17,224 bases of DNA, taken from the NCBI GenBank assembly GCA_016256075.1, contig SDVU01000215.1:1-17224 (forward strand). Direction: 5' to 3'. A program made the position numbers and the translations under genes. Origin of the DNA: Dictyocoela muelleri. Taxonomy: Eukaryota; Microsporidia. This document shows positions 1 through 7,889 of this stretch, in pieces; within the stretch, counting starts at the first letter, position 1; every line of letters starts with the position of its first letter. A model generated the notes under the pieces. That model was not told the origin of the DNA. It made no database searches and worked only from the letters and a program-made list of their open reading frames with translations.

Positions 1-65
1 TTTATATAAAGAGGTTCAATATTAAACTAGAGCTGCATTGACATAATTTATTAAAAAGAAAGTTT

Positions 66-110
66 AAATCGAGACTCGAACCAATAGCGGCCTGAGTGTG
101 ACACATTTAT
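66..110 (-). repeat. tRNA-like B-box repeat, copy 1 (degenerate)
   Basis: On the minus strand this reads GCTATTGGTTCGAGTCTCG, which contains a good match to the RNA polymerase III B box (GGTTCGANTCC). It is similar to a second copy at 331-400: both have a GC(C)CGCTA stretch just before the B box. No cloverleaf with pairing acceptor arms can be drawn, so this is not a working tRNA gene. It is either a decayed tRNA or the head of a tRNA-derived SINE. The tRNA-like reading is an inference from one motif. Confidence 0.35.
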
Positions 111-330
111 ATTATTTTATTTTTAATTTTAAATTTTTTTGTGTACTTTAATTAAAATAAAATTCTATAAATCTTTAAAAAATGACAGTTTTAATAATAA
201 AAAATTATTTAGATATAAAAATCCATTAAGGCAATAAACAAATCAAAAATTAAAAATCAAAATTAAAATAATTAAAAATTAAAAAATTAAAAAATATAAA
301 CAAAAATAAAAAAAAGATAAAAATAAAAAA

Positions 331-400
331 AGTTCTATCATGACTTGAACCTGGTAGCGGGCTAAGAGCATGACAATTATTAACCATCCAGGGGTATTAT
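331..400 (-). repeat. tRNA-like B-box repeat, copy 2 (degenerate)
   Basis: The minus strand reads AGCCCGCTACCAGGTTCAAG, with a B-box-like GGTTCAAGTC. It resembles the copy at 66-110 and lies about 265 bp from it, separated by an A-rich low-complexity tract (240-330). The possible T stem has at least two mismatches and no 5' acceptor strand is visible, so a functional tRNA is unlikely. A SINE fragment is possible. The MULE remnant begins just downstream. Confidence 0.35.
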
Positions 401-414
401 TTTAGAATTTTTTT

Positions 415-1119
415 TATTTTTATTGCTTAAAGAAAAGACTGAAAATGTATACATTGTCATTTTTTCATATTTGAAAATATATGATATATTGTGTTCTGAC
501 GTTGTCATAACATATTTTGAAAGGGCTCCAATATACTCAGTTAGAGTGCTTAATAATAAATTTTTTTCTTATAGATTTTAATTCTACTAAGCCAATGTAT
601 CTGGAGAAAAATACGGAATTTGTGTGGTTTTAAATGATTATGAGAATAATTTACATATTATGAATATTTTAAAACTTTTCCTAAGTTTGCCATATTTTAA
701 CCGTTATCGATTGACTGAAGCATATCAATACATAAAAACGACCATTACACTCGCAAACAAACAAAGAGAATTTTCTTTATTTTTAGTTTACTATAAAGGA
801 TTTTTTTCTGGCAACATTGATCAGTTATCAATATACCCACAAGAATGTTTGAATGTATTGTCTAGAGACTTAAAAAAGCACATGATACGATAAATTATTT
901 AGTAGAATGGCATAGGGATTTAATAGTTTAGTAAATACACGAAATAATAACCCTGAAAGGTCTATTGATGCTCTTAGCCAAGAAACCGAGAAAACCAGAA
1001 TTTATATATTTCAACATATTAATTTCGATTATGCAGTTGGTCGAGCAAAAGTCATTAAAAATGAAATTTCAAAGTTTATGTGGAAAATGAACACGTATAT
1101 AGTGTTCCAGATATTTTAA
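415..1119 (+). pseudogene. MULE-A transposase, 3' part, decayed
   Basis: This is the C-terminal half of a Mutator-like (MULE) transposase, the enzyme that cuts and pastes its own element in the nucleus. Spread over three frames one reads LLKEKTENVYIVIFSYLK, then DVVITYFERAP (about 498-530), QCIWRKIRN (593-619), an open stretch at 624-893 with LPYFNRYRLTEAY, and YLVEWHRDL (897-923), followed by a frame ending at 1119. These match the MULE order D-F-E block, GCxFHxxQ-W block, and E-x-W-H block. The catalytic Glu of VEWHR is kept, but the second Asp (usually ITDFE) is Tyr. The FLYWCH finger and first Asp are absent: the copy is cut at its 5' side next to the tRNA-like repeat. At least two frameshifts are needed, so it is dead. 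The family is the same as MULE-B and MULE-C. Confidence 0.8.
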
Positions 1120-1254
1120 TTGGTTAAGACAATAAAATCATAGTAATTTGATAATTAAAGTTATTTCTAGCAATTTATAAATGGTTATTACAATTATTAT
1201 GTATTTTATTAACAATTTTTTCCATGTAGATTACATTAAATCATTTTATATTAA

Positions 1255-1325
1255 TGAGACAAAATTTCGGTTTTTTTAAAAGGATCTATTTTCCGAAATT
1301 TTGTCATACGACTATATTTCGGTTT
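1255..1325. repeat. Palindromic end of MULE-A (probable 3' TIR)
   Basis: GACAAAATTTCGG at 1258-1270 is answered by CCGAAATTTTGTC about 30 bases later, making a hairpin, followed by CATACGACTATATTTCGG. It lies about 135 bp beyond the end of the MULE-A frame. The CCGAAA ends and central TCGT/ACGA core resemble the termini of MULE-B, so it is most likely the right terminal inverted repeat. The matching left end is not present. Confidence 0.45.
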
Positions 1326-1667
1326 ACGTTACTCAAAAAACTACCAAGTAAACACATATGTGTACTCACAAAAAACTATCATATACATATACACGCGCAC
1401 TCAAAAAACCCCAAATTTTATATATATACAGTAGTCGTCGATTTTTTTAGTCTCTAAAAACGTTTATTTTTTTGAACTCTAAGCAAAAAAGCAGCCGAGT
1501 AAATATTTGCGCTATAAAAATTGTTTTAATATAGCATATATATAATATAAACGACTTTTTATCACGTTTTAAACTGTAAATGATTTTTTAAAATTTTAGA
1601 CTGTCGAAAATTTTGATCTTTTCGATTTTTTAATCCATTTATTTTTTAAAAAATACATACGTGTATT
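1326..1667. other. Non-coding AT-rich stretch
   Basis: I see no gene here. The stretch holds short purine/pyrimidine runs, a CATATACATATACACGCGC tract near 1379-1398 and several small AT palindromes. The only open frame (1254-1457) is low-complexity and overlaps the MULE-A hairpin. Confidence 0.6.
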
Positions 1668-1744
1668 TTAAAAGCAAATATTATTTTTGAAAACATTTTT
1701 AGTGAAATTTTATGATCCCATATGACAAGAAATTTAAAAATAAC
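1668..1744 (+). repeat. 77-bp direct repeat, left copy
   Basis: A 77-bp sequence starting TTTAAAAGCAAATATTATTT and ending AAATTTAAAAATAAC recurs at 2578-2655 in the same orientation with only about four differences. It is much better preserved than the transposon copies elsewhere in the window. It has no coding content. The two copies flank a segment with imperfect inverted ends. Confidence 0.85.
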
Positions 1745-2577
1745 GTTTAAACCAAAATGATACAAAGGACCATTTTGTTCCAAACGATACTTTTCGTCCA
1801 AAAATTCGGGGAGTATGATTTTTTATAAAAAAATACCCCTGTTTAAATAAATCAGATAAATTTAAAAATAATAATTTTAATTATAAGCTATGAAAAAAAT
1901 ATCTAAAAAAATCAAAATATTTATAAATAAATGAATATTTTTTATTGATTCAATTCGAAATCAGATGTTATTTGGATAGGTTCCAAAAAATAAAAACAAT
2001 ACTTATTCTAATAATTTTACTTATATTTTACGATTTTTATATAATTTTCATTTTTTAAATCACTATCGCACTTAGTTTATAAATTCTTTAAATATCTCTC
2101 TATCTTGCAGTATTTTTGAGTTCTTAAACGAATTAAAAATTTCGATAATGTTTGATAACTCCTTTACACATAACCTTAGTCACGACTAAATCCTATACAC
2201 AGATTTGTTATTAATAAAATACAATTATATATTTTAAAAAAACAACTCATTCTATTTTTTTCATAATTCTCAAAAAATTCATATAAAAACATTAGAAAAT
2301 TTATTCTATTATTATTATTATTTTTAAAAACATTAAAAAAATGATTTAAAGAAAAAAAATGTTTTACTTATATGTTTTTCAATACAAAGCTGAAAGAACT
2401 TAACATTTTTATATAAAATCAATAATATTTATCTGCATTTAATCAAAAATATTATTATTGACATTATTATTTCAATAAGATTTTATGAATACGTTATCTA
2501 GGGTATTTTTCAAATTTTTTTTGTACAACCTAAATTTTGGACCAAAAGTGTTTTTTTGACCAAAAGTAACCACCCCT
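1745..2577. repeat. ~830-bp segment with imperfect inverted ends
   Basis: The left end (1763-1811) contains ACTTTTCGTCCAAAA. The reverse complement of the right end (2529-2577) contains ACTTTTGGTCCAAAA at the same spacing, and about two thirds of 48 positions agree. The right end also repeats GACCAAAAGT twice. The interior is AT-rich and non-coding, with an ATT microsatellite near 2304-2322. It could be a non-autonomous transposon (MITE-like). No family is recognised, and the 77-bp flanking repeats are too long for a target duplication. Confidence 0.45.
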
Positions 2578-2655
2578 TTAAAAGCAAATATTATTTTTGA
2601 AAACATTTTTTAGTAAAATTTTATGATCCCATATGACAAGAAATTTAAAAATAAC
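2578..2655 (+). repeat. 77-bp direct repeat, right copy
   Basis: This is the second copy of the repeat at 1668-1744, with one extra T in the run after AAACATTTTT and otherwise about 95% identical. It ends some 36 bp before the outer arm of Merlin-1. Confidence 0.85.
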
Positions 2656-2691
2656 AAACTTATTAAAGATTTAAAAGATTGCAGAAAAAAT

Positions 2692-3003
2692 GGTAATGTA
2701 ATATTAAGAACCACAATTTTATATCCTAAAAAGGCAAGTAAATAAAAAATTACAGATAAAAACAAGGTGTATTTAATTCTGAACATTCCCAGAAAGAAAT
2801 TATTTTCTCAATTTGAAAGTATATATAAATAAAATCATAAACTTCCCCTGCATTGAAGTCTATGATTTTATTTATATATACTTTCAAATTGAAAAATAAT
2901 TTCTTTCTTGGAATTTTCAGAAAAAATACGCCTTTTTTATATTTGTAATTTTTTATTAACTTTCTTTTTTAAGATATAAAAGTGGGTTATATAACAGAAC
3001 AGT
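2692..3003. repeat. Merlin-1 left terminal hairpin
   Basis: This is a long inverted repeat. The outer arm 2692-2844 pairs with the inner arm 2859-3003 around a short loop (CCCTGCATTG). The near-loop parts pair almost perfectly, for example AAATAAAATCATAAACTTC against GAAGTCTATGATTTTATTT. The inner arm ends TTATATAACAGAACAGTA, which is also how the far right end of the element ends (5767-5783). This shows that the two termini and the two inner arms share one sequence. Confidence 0.85.
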
Positions 3004-3538
3004 ACATTTTTGTACATAACTACAAAAAATAAATAATTTTGCAAAAACTAAAATAAATAATTTATTTCAAAATATCCATAAATCTTTCAAATTCCATGTC
3101 AATTTCATTTCTAAAAAAAACAAATACCTCACAATAATCCTTTAATCTTTTTCTGATAATCCGTATTCGATGTGCTTTTTTTTTCTTAAAATGATTCCAT
3201 AAGTTTTTAATGGTTTGTGTATGACAGCCGGTTTCAGGATCTACAATTTTTTTTATGACACACATCGAAGTGTATATATCCTATTTCATCTAACGATTCA
3301 TACACTTTTGCTTTGTCTCTGTCATACAATAGTGCTTTCATGGACAATTTTTTAATGAGTTTCCAAAGTTGATCTTTTTCTATCCCCGACAACCTTTATA
3401 TAACACTTGCTTGAATCTCTTTAAACAATTACAAAGACGCAAGTCTGATAAAGAAACCGACTTTTTCTATATTTTGCTGATTCAATTAAAGATTCTTTTA
3501 CTTCCACGATCGAACCAATACCACCGATTTTATTTTTT

Positions 3539-3546
3539 GTTTTTTT
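3539..3546 (+). repeat. Target-site duplication of Merlin-2, left
   Basis: GTTTTTTT directly precedes the first base of Merlin-2 and is repeated exactly at 5031-5038 after its last base. Merlin and IS1016-type elements are known to make 8-9 bp duplications. The sequence is simple, but the agreement of both element ends with it supports the call. Confidence 0.75.
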
Positions 3547-3850
3547 GGTTCTCTAACGGGTTATGCCACTGTAAAGAAATGAGGAGAGATAATAAAATTT
3601 ATATTAAATTTAGCGTAAAATTTTATGTTAATGAACATTTTTGGTTTAGTTATTTTATGAATAGATACTTCCTATTAAAGTAATTTTTTTTCTACAAAAA
3701 AAATAAATTATAAGGAAATATCTATTCATAAAAATAACTAAACATGAAATGTTCATTAACATATAATTTTACACTTATTTTATATAACTTTCATTATCTT
3801 TTTCCATTTCTTTACAGTCGCATAACCCTGTCGCACAGTCATCGCTTAAT
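3547..3850. repeat. Merlin-2 left terminal hairpin
   Basis: The outer arm, GGTTATGCCACTGTAAAG (from 3560) through TGAATAGATACTTCC, pairs with the inner arm, GGAAATATCTATTCA (from 3716) through CTTTACAGTCGCATAACCC (to 3830). The loop is about 40 bp. The conserved block TTAATGAACATT/AATGTTCATTAA lies in both arms and again in both arms of the right hairpin. Confidence 0.88.
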
Positions 3851-3944
3851 AAAATTAAAATAAAAAAAAATAAATACTAATAAAATTAATAGAAAATAAA
3901 TTTAATTAATAATTACCTCTATGAAATTAGATAATTTTATATTC

Positions 3945-4734
3945 TTATAATTTCTGAATAACATAAATACATTTAGATGATCCGGCTAAGTTTTTAATGA
4001 TATGACATAACTGTAATGTTGAATTTTTTTCAGATGCATCCATAAGTTTTATATCATCTGAGTATCTGCTCTCTGGATCAACAAAGTTATACTTATGGCT
4101 CACACTATCAGTATATTTATCAAGAATTGAATTATAAGCAGACCATCTATCTGTAATAACGTATGATTTGCTTAGTATTTCTCTTGATATGATTGTCAGC
4201 AATTTTTTATTTCTATTTTCAACTTTTTCTACCCAACAATATCCAGTATCATATTCAACTGCTCCGAATACCCAAGTTGCTATCCCTGGATTTCCATATC
4301 TATATTTCTGCTTGGCCAAATGTTTCATCGATCTGGACCTCATTTAATGTTCCTCCCAATGGTCTTTTATTATTTTTAATGTATCGGGAAATTTTTTATC
4401 GGAATATTTATAATAGCCTTTTAAACATTTTCTCGCCTATTCCAGTATTTTCCATAACATAATTTGCTATGAAATTATTTTTATTATAAAAATAAAAAGC
4501 GAATTTAAAAAAACAAACGGTGATATCTTAGTTGATTTAAAAAACAATTCGAAAAAATATTTGACTCCTTAAAACAAATATTGCATCGCGTAATGTATCC
4601 CAATGAAGATCTCACTTTTTCATCATTTTCATTTTGCATTTACAGGTTTGGCATTTCTTGCTATCGGGTATTGCACCCAAAACTTTTAAAAGCTCAATAT
4701 ATTATGATTTAAGCTAATATATGAAAAAAATCAT
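3945..4734 (-). pseudogene. Merlin-2 transposase (ISXO2-like), decayed
   Basis: This is the DDE transposase of Merlin-2, about 263 codons, near the usual family length. The N-terminal part has two Cys pairs, KKCQTCKCKMKM (about 4625-4660) and RCNICFKES (about 4573-4599), then FIANYVMENTGIGEKMF, RPLGGTLNEVQIDET (4321-4365; first catalytic Asp kept), KQKYRYGNPG, WVFGAVEYDTG and VITDRWSAY (second Asp kept, residue 65 of the piece starting at 4343), ending YNFVDPESRYSDDIK. The family has HTQTIE where this copy has YSDDIK, so the third catalytic residue is Lys. One frameshift lies just after QIDET, at least two others sit upstream, and several stops interrupt the N-terminal half, so it is inactive. 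The start at 4734 is the best ATG but has early stops and is uncertain. Only 3945-4343 is a continuous open frame. Confidence 0.88.
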
Positions 4735-4773
4735 TATCCACAGCTTTATTCAAACGTTTTAACATAGGGGCGA

Positions 4774-5030
4774 TTTTTTTTATTAAGCGATGACTGTGCG
4801 ACACAGGATATGCCACTGTAAAGAAATAAGGAGAGATAATGAAAGTTATATAAAATAAGCGTAAAATAACCATTAATGAACATTCTGGCTTTGTTTTTTT
4901 ATGAATAGATATTTTTTTATAAAGAAAAATGAACCGGAAATGTTCATTAATCGGTTATTTTACGCTTATTTTGTATAACTTTCATTATATCTCCTCAGTT
5001 ATTTACAGTGGCATAACCCCCTGGAGAACC
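4774..5030. repeat. Merlin-2 right terminal hairpin
   Basis: The inner arm begins ATATGCCACTGTAAAGAAAT (4809) and runs to ATGAATAGATATTTT. The outer arm runs from AATGTTCATTAATCGG to CAGTGGCATAACCCC (5020). ATTAAGCGATGACTGTGCGA before the inner arm is the inverse of the sequence following the left hairpin. The inner arm here is closer to the left inner arm than to its own outer partner in several blocks (AAAGTTATATAAAATAAG). Confidence 0.85.
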
Positions 5031-5038
5031 GTTTTTTT
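5031..5038 (+). repeat. Target-site duplication of Merlin-2, right
   Basis: GTTTTTTT is identical to 3539-3546. After it the minus-strand Merlin-1 reading resumes with the segment preceding the KIGGIG motif. Confidence 0.75.
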
Positions 5039-5483
5039 ATTATAAAGCATAATATTATGTTCAATATTATTTTCAATTTAGTGATTGTTGACCGGCTTAA
5101 CCCAACATCTTCTAACAAATTTTCGTTATTAGGGTTTTGTGGAATTAGTAATGGTATAAAATAATAAACATTTTATCCGTTATTTTCGTATTATCTAAAA
5201 TTGTTCCATGTCTACTTGACAATATATTACGACAGGGGCGATAACAATAAAAATAACCTTTTTGTTGCCTAAATAATTACATTTTATTATTAAAAAAATT
5301 ACAAAATTTCTGTTCCAGCAATACCTTATGTCGTATCAGAATATTAAAAGTCATTTTTTTAGTTCTTATATATTTTTCTAATTCAGGAGCACGAATATTT
5401 GTTAAGTTTACATAAGGTCTCATGATATAAGGGGTAGGTCATTAAAAAAATAAAATAAAAAAATGTCAAATAAATAAAAATAA

Positions 5484-5785
5484 GTGAAATTATATAAACC
5501 CACTTGTATTTCTTAAAAATAAAAGTAAATGAAAAATTACAAATATAAAAAAGAAGTATTTTATTCTGAAAATTCCAAGAAAGAAATTATTTTTCAATTT
5601 TAAGATATATATAAATAAAATCATAAAGTCCTAAAGGATAAGTTTACTAATTTATTTATATATCTTAAAATTGAAAAATAATTTCTTTCCTGGAATTTTC
5701 ACAAAAATTACTCCTTTTTTATATTTGTAATTTTAATTTACTTTTTTTAAGATATAAAAGTAGCGTTATATAATAGAACAGTAAC
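5484..5785. repeat. Merlin-1 right terminal hairpin
   Basis: The inner arm (TTATATAAACCCAC...TTTAAGATATATATAAATA, ending near 5625) pairs with the outer arm (TTTATTTATATATCTTAAAA, from about 5651, to TTATATAATAGAACAGTAAC at 5785). Both contain the block AAGAAAGAAATTATTTTTCA or its inverse, shared with the left hairpin at 2692-3003. The terminal base is placed from the similarity of 5767-5783 to 2986-3003. Confidence 0.82.
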
Positions 5786-6523
5786 GGAAAAGTAAATGGA
5801 AAGATATATTTGATAGGATATTTATTGTATATGTATAATATTACAAAGTCTGTTGCAACATCTATCTTTATTAATATAAATTGTTAAATAGATATTGATT
5901 ATCGAGATAATTTCATAAAAGGAATTCCGAATTTGTCTTGGACTAAAAATAAATATTTAGACATTTATGCATTAAGATGTTAAAAAATAAAAAATATGAG
6001 GAAAAACTAGCCGAATTATAATAGTCCAGTTTTTGAAACAAAAGTAAGTTTTTATAGAAAAATAGGACCCAAATAAAGTGAATTTTGTTTTTTAAGATGT
6101 TTTTTTCTTTTTCTTTAGTTTTTGTTAAATAAAATGGTGTGTCATAAAGCTCTGATTAACCATGATAGACTTATTTTTATCGGAATTAATATCAAAGCTA
6201 TATTTATTTTGAAAATGATGTCTTAAATATAGACGTAACGAGCCTTTACATAAAATATGAGTATATAAAACCTATTTTTTATACTTGAAAATGGACTGTA
6301 AAAATAAAAAACGAGATTGTTTTTTAATAGTCGATGTTAGTATGCTTTGTGAGAAGTTAATGTCTTTTTAATAATAAAATCTAAGAAATCCCAAGCATTT
6401 ATAAATTTGAATTCGTAGATCTTTAATATATCTTATATAACTGTCAAAATTTTTGGCTAAGATCATTTTTTAATTAATACAACAATATACTAAGTGCGAA
6501 AATAAAAAAATCGGTACTGAATC
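5786..6523. other. Unassigned AT-rich stretch
   Basis: No gene is recognised. The longest suggestive reading is DNFIKGIPNLSWTKNKYLDI (+ strand, about 5907-5966), which has stops close by on both sides and no family I know. The rest is low-complexity A+T with no clear repeats. Confidence 0.5.
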
Positions 6524-6822
6524 CTCATATGACCAAGAATTAGACCTCTAAAAAATATAACAAAAAATTATGTATAATATGTTTTTAGATACCATTTGCG
6601 TTATATTAGCGTAAATTAAGCTAATAATAAATTATAATTCTAAAAATGGTAATATACACGAGTATAAATCAAAAAATTTAGTGTACATATTGCCTATTTC
6701 AGAATAAAAATTCATTATTGACACCATTTTGCTAATATAACGCCAAGGGTCTATAGAAACATATTTTACATCATTTTTTTATTAGCATTTATAGTTCTAA
6801 TCCTTGGTCATTTAATATAAAA
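6524..6822. repeat. 300-bp foldback (MITE-like palindrome)
   Basis: The left arm starts ATGACCAAGAATTAGA and runs through GCGTTATATTAGC. The right arm answers with GCTAATATAACGCC and ends TCTAATCCTTGGTCAT. The pairing continues inward (ATTCTAAAAATGG with the inverse of CCTATTTCAGAAT; AATATACAC with GTGTACATATT) to a centre near 6672. Arm identity is roughly 75-80%. There is no coding content. No target duplication is evident, so the family is unknown. Confidence 0.7.
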
Positions 6823-7248
6823 AATGGTTTTGTTGACAAAACTAATTCAAATTTTTAGATTTAAGTAAAGGCTGTGGGCACGAAAAGTGACCGGGCAATG
6901 AAAATGAACGATGATCAAAAAATTATATAAAAGGGTTTAGATTATTGTTTTATGCATTATTTATTTTTTTGCAAAAATTTCTATATGGCAATTTATTAAG
7001 AGCTTCAGAAATAAAAGTGACATAATGTTTTAAAGTAAAATTTAAAAAAAATCATTAATGAATTAAAAAGAAAATTCCTGAGTGTAAATAAAAAAATAAA
7101 AGTGACCGGGTAAAATTTTCATTAAAAAATTAAATTATTTTTTTGATATTATATTTTAAAGTTTTAATAATTTTAATAGAATCAATATATTTTGTATAAT
7201 GATTTTTTCAGACATCATATTTGTTATAAAATAAAAGTCATCAAAATT
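6823..7248. other. Non-coding stretch with a repeated AAAAGTGACCGGG motif
   Basis: AAAAGTGACCGGG occurs at 6883-6895 and 7098-7110, with a shorter AAAAGTGACA at about 7013. The rest is A+T-rich and has no supportable open frame. Confidence 0.5.
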
Positions 7249-7310
7249 GCTGCGCGAAAACTCCCGCGAGCGCAGCTCGAGCTCATCTCGAGCTCATCGC
7301 GAGAACTCGA
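7249..7310. repeat. GC-rich palindromic motif cluster
   Basis: This is an abrupt island of about 60 bp and more than 55% G+C in sequence that is about 20% G+C. GCTGCGC (7249-7255) pairs with GCGCAGC (7270-7276). It is followed by an exact 11-bp tandem duplication of CTCGAGCTCAT (7276-7297) and then CGCGAGAACTCGA. It could be the terminus or internal binding array of an unidentified element. No promoter or coding function can be shown. Confidence 0.6.
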
Positions 7311-7387
7311 AAAAAAATCCCTTTATAAAAATTTATAGCGATTTCATAGTTTTGATAAGAATATTCGATTATAACGTGCCTTAGAAA

Positions 7388-7613
7388 ATATATCTATAAA
7401 TATTTTATGAACTACCAAATATGAAAATCTAAAGGTATAATAAAAAACCCTTATATTGTTTTATATACATATTTTAGATATTCTTTTTTATAAAACTTTA
7501 TGAGCCATCTTATATGAAAAACTGATATCTAAAATATGTATATTAAACAATATAAGGATTTTTTATTATATCTAGATTTCCATATTTGGTAAATTATAAA
7601 ATTTTTTTAGATA
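7388..7613. repeat. 226-bp foldback (palindrome)
   Basis: The left arm, about 7388-7490 (ACCAAATATGAAAATCTA... CATATTTTAGATATTCTTTT), is answered by 7513-7613 (GATATCTAAAATATG...TAGATTTCCATATTTGGT). Over the central 80 bp the arms are about 90% identical, so the palindrome is younger than the one at 6524-6822. The loop is about 20-25 bp. It directly abuts the small block at 7614. Confidence 0.8.
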
Positions 7614-7889
7614 TTGTCGTGCACCAGAACTAATCTGTTAGGTGACGACCCTTTAAGAATGACAGATGAATTGGCAATTGATTTCTTCACGAAATTTCTA
7701 GAAAAATCAAAGTATTTAAGAAATTATAAAATTGAACCCCATGAGAGAAGTACAAGGCAACCATCGACGCTCGAAGGATTTGAGGAACTCCAGACGAGCT
7801 CTGGAAAGACAATTAAATAAAGAAGTTAACGTTAAATCCCTTTACACTTATTTGATTCAAACAGGTCGCGTCCATTCGGGGCACGACAA
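7614..7889 (+). mobile_element. 276-bp block with 9-bp inverted ends between TA pairs
   Basis: TTGTCGTGC (7614-7622) and GCACGACAA (7881-7889) are perfect inverted ends. Both are flanked outside by TA (7612-7613 and 7890-7891), as expected for a TA-targeting (Tc1/mariner-like) insertion. The block is markedly richer in G+C than its surroundings. A + strand frame with a TTG first codon is open across 7614-7820 (GDDPLRMTDELAIDFFTKFL...), and a second overlapping frame is open to 7914 (NSRRALERQLNKEVNVKSL). I recognise neither protein. The right end falls exactly where the Merlin-3 transposase loses similarity (after HTNNI). It could be a small non-autonomous insertion or a fragment of a foreign gene. 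Confidence 0.45.

Larger units (their letters stand above)
3547..5030 (-). mobile_element. Merlin-2 transposon, nested in Merlin-1 gene
   Basis: This is a complete 1484-bp Merlin element. It starts GGTTCTC...GGGTTATGCCACTG and ends with the inverse, CAGTGGCATAACCCC...GAGAACC, and is bordered by the 8-bp duplication GTTTTTTT. Each end is itself a hairpin: 3559-3672 with 3713-3827, and 4807-4905 with 4928-5017. Next to the hairpins a further inverted repeat, GCGATGACTGTGCGACA (4785-4801 and its complement at 3831-3847), borders the coding core. The transposase runs on the minus strand. The element interrupts the Merlin-1 transposase between its helix-turn-helix-like part and its KIGGIG motif. 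Confidence 0.88.
3062..5423 (-). pseudogene. Merlin-1 transposase (ISXO2-like), decayed and interrupted
   Basis: This is an ISXO2/IS1595-type DDE transposase, as carried by Merlin elements. About 289 codons remain once the nested element is set aside. From the N-terminus on the minus strand one reads MRPYVNLTNIRAPELEKY, a zinc-binding-like KFCNFFNN (one Cys lost) and CYRPCRN, SSRHGTILDNTK, ENLLEDVGLSRSTITKLK (up to 5039), then beyond the insertion KIGGIGSIVEVKES (about 3490-3530), YRKSRFLYQTCVF, LYDRDKAKVYESL (about 3309-3340) and VDPETGCHTQTIKNLW (3200-3250). Family knowledge expects VEIDES, a second Asp and HTQTIE. Here the first Asp is Lys and the Glu is Lys. There are at least three frameshifts and several stops, so it is inactive. 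The start at 5423 is the first ATG of the conserved frame. The last piece is open at 3062-3265. Confidence 0.85.
2692..5785 (-). mobile_element. Merlin-1 transposon, split by Merlin-2
   Basis: This is a Merlin DNA transposon of about 1.6 kb, extended to 3.1 kb by the nested Merlin-2 (3547-5030). The transposase is on the minus strand (5423 to 3062, interrupted). Each end is a foldback: outer and inner arms of about 130-150 bp at 2692-2844/2859-3003, and again at about 5484-5625/5655-5785. The four arms are versions of one sequence, with blocks such as GAAATTATTTTTCAATTT and TTTTTTATATTTGTAATT. The outermost bases are GGTAATGT on the left and ACAGTAAC on the right. I could not find a convincing target duplication, so the boundaries are good to a few bases only. 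Confidence 0.75.

Noticed and set aside
331-400. Functional tRNA gene
   Set aside because: There is a B box but no pairing acceptor stem and a mismatched T stem.
1254-1457. + strand open frame of 67 codons
   Set aside because: It is low-complexity, overlaps the MULE-A end hairpin and has no family signal.
1668-2655. 77-bp direct repeats taken as terminal repeats of a retroelement
   Set aside because: They are too short, with no primer-binding or polypurine features and no coding between them.
3369-3683. + strand open frame of 104 codons
   Set aside because: It is antisense to the Merlin-1 transposase and runs across the Merlin-2 border into its hairpin.
4193-4462. + strand open frame of 89 codons
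   Set aside because: It is antisense to the Merlin-2 transposase motifs WVFG and IDET.
2683-5794. Target duplication around Merlin-1 (AGAAAAAAT / GGAAAAGTA)
   Set aside because: Only about 5 of 9 bases match in A-rich sequence, which is not better than chance.
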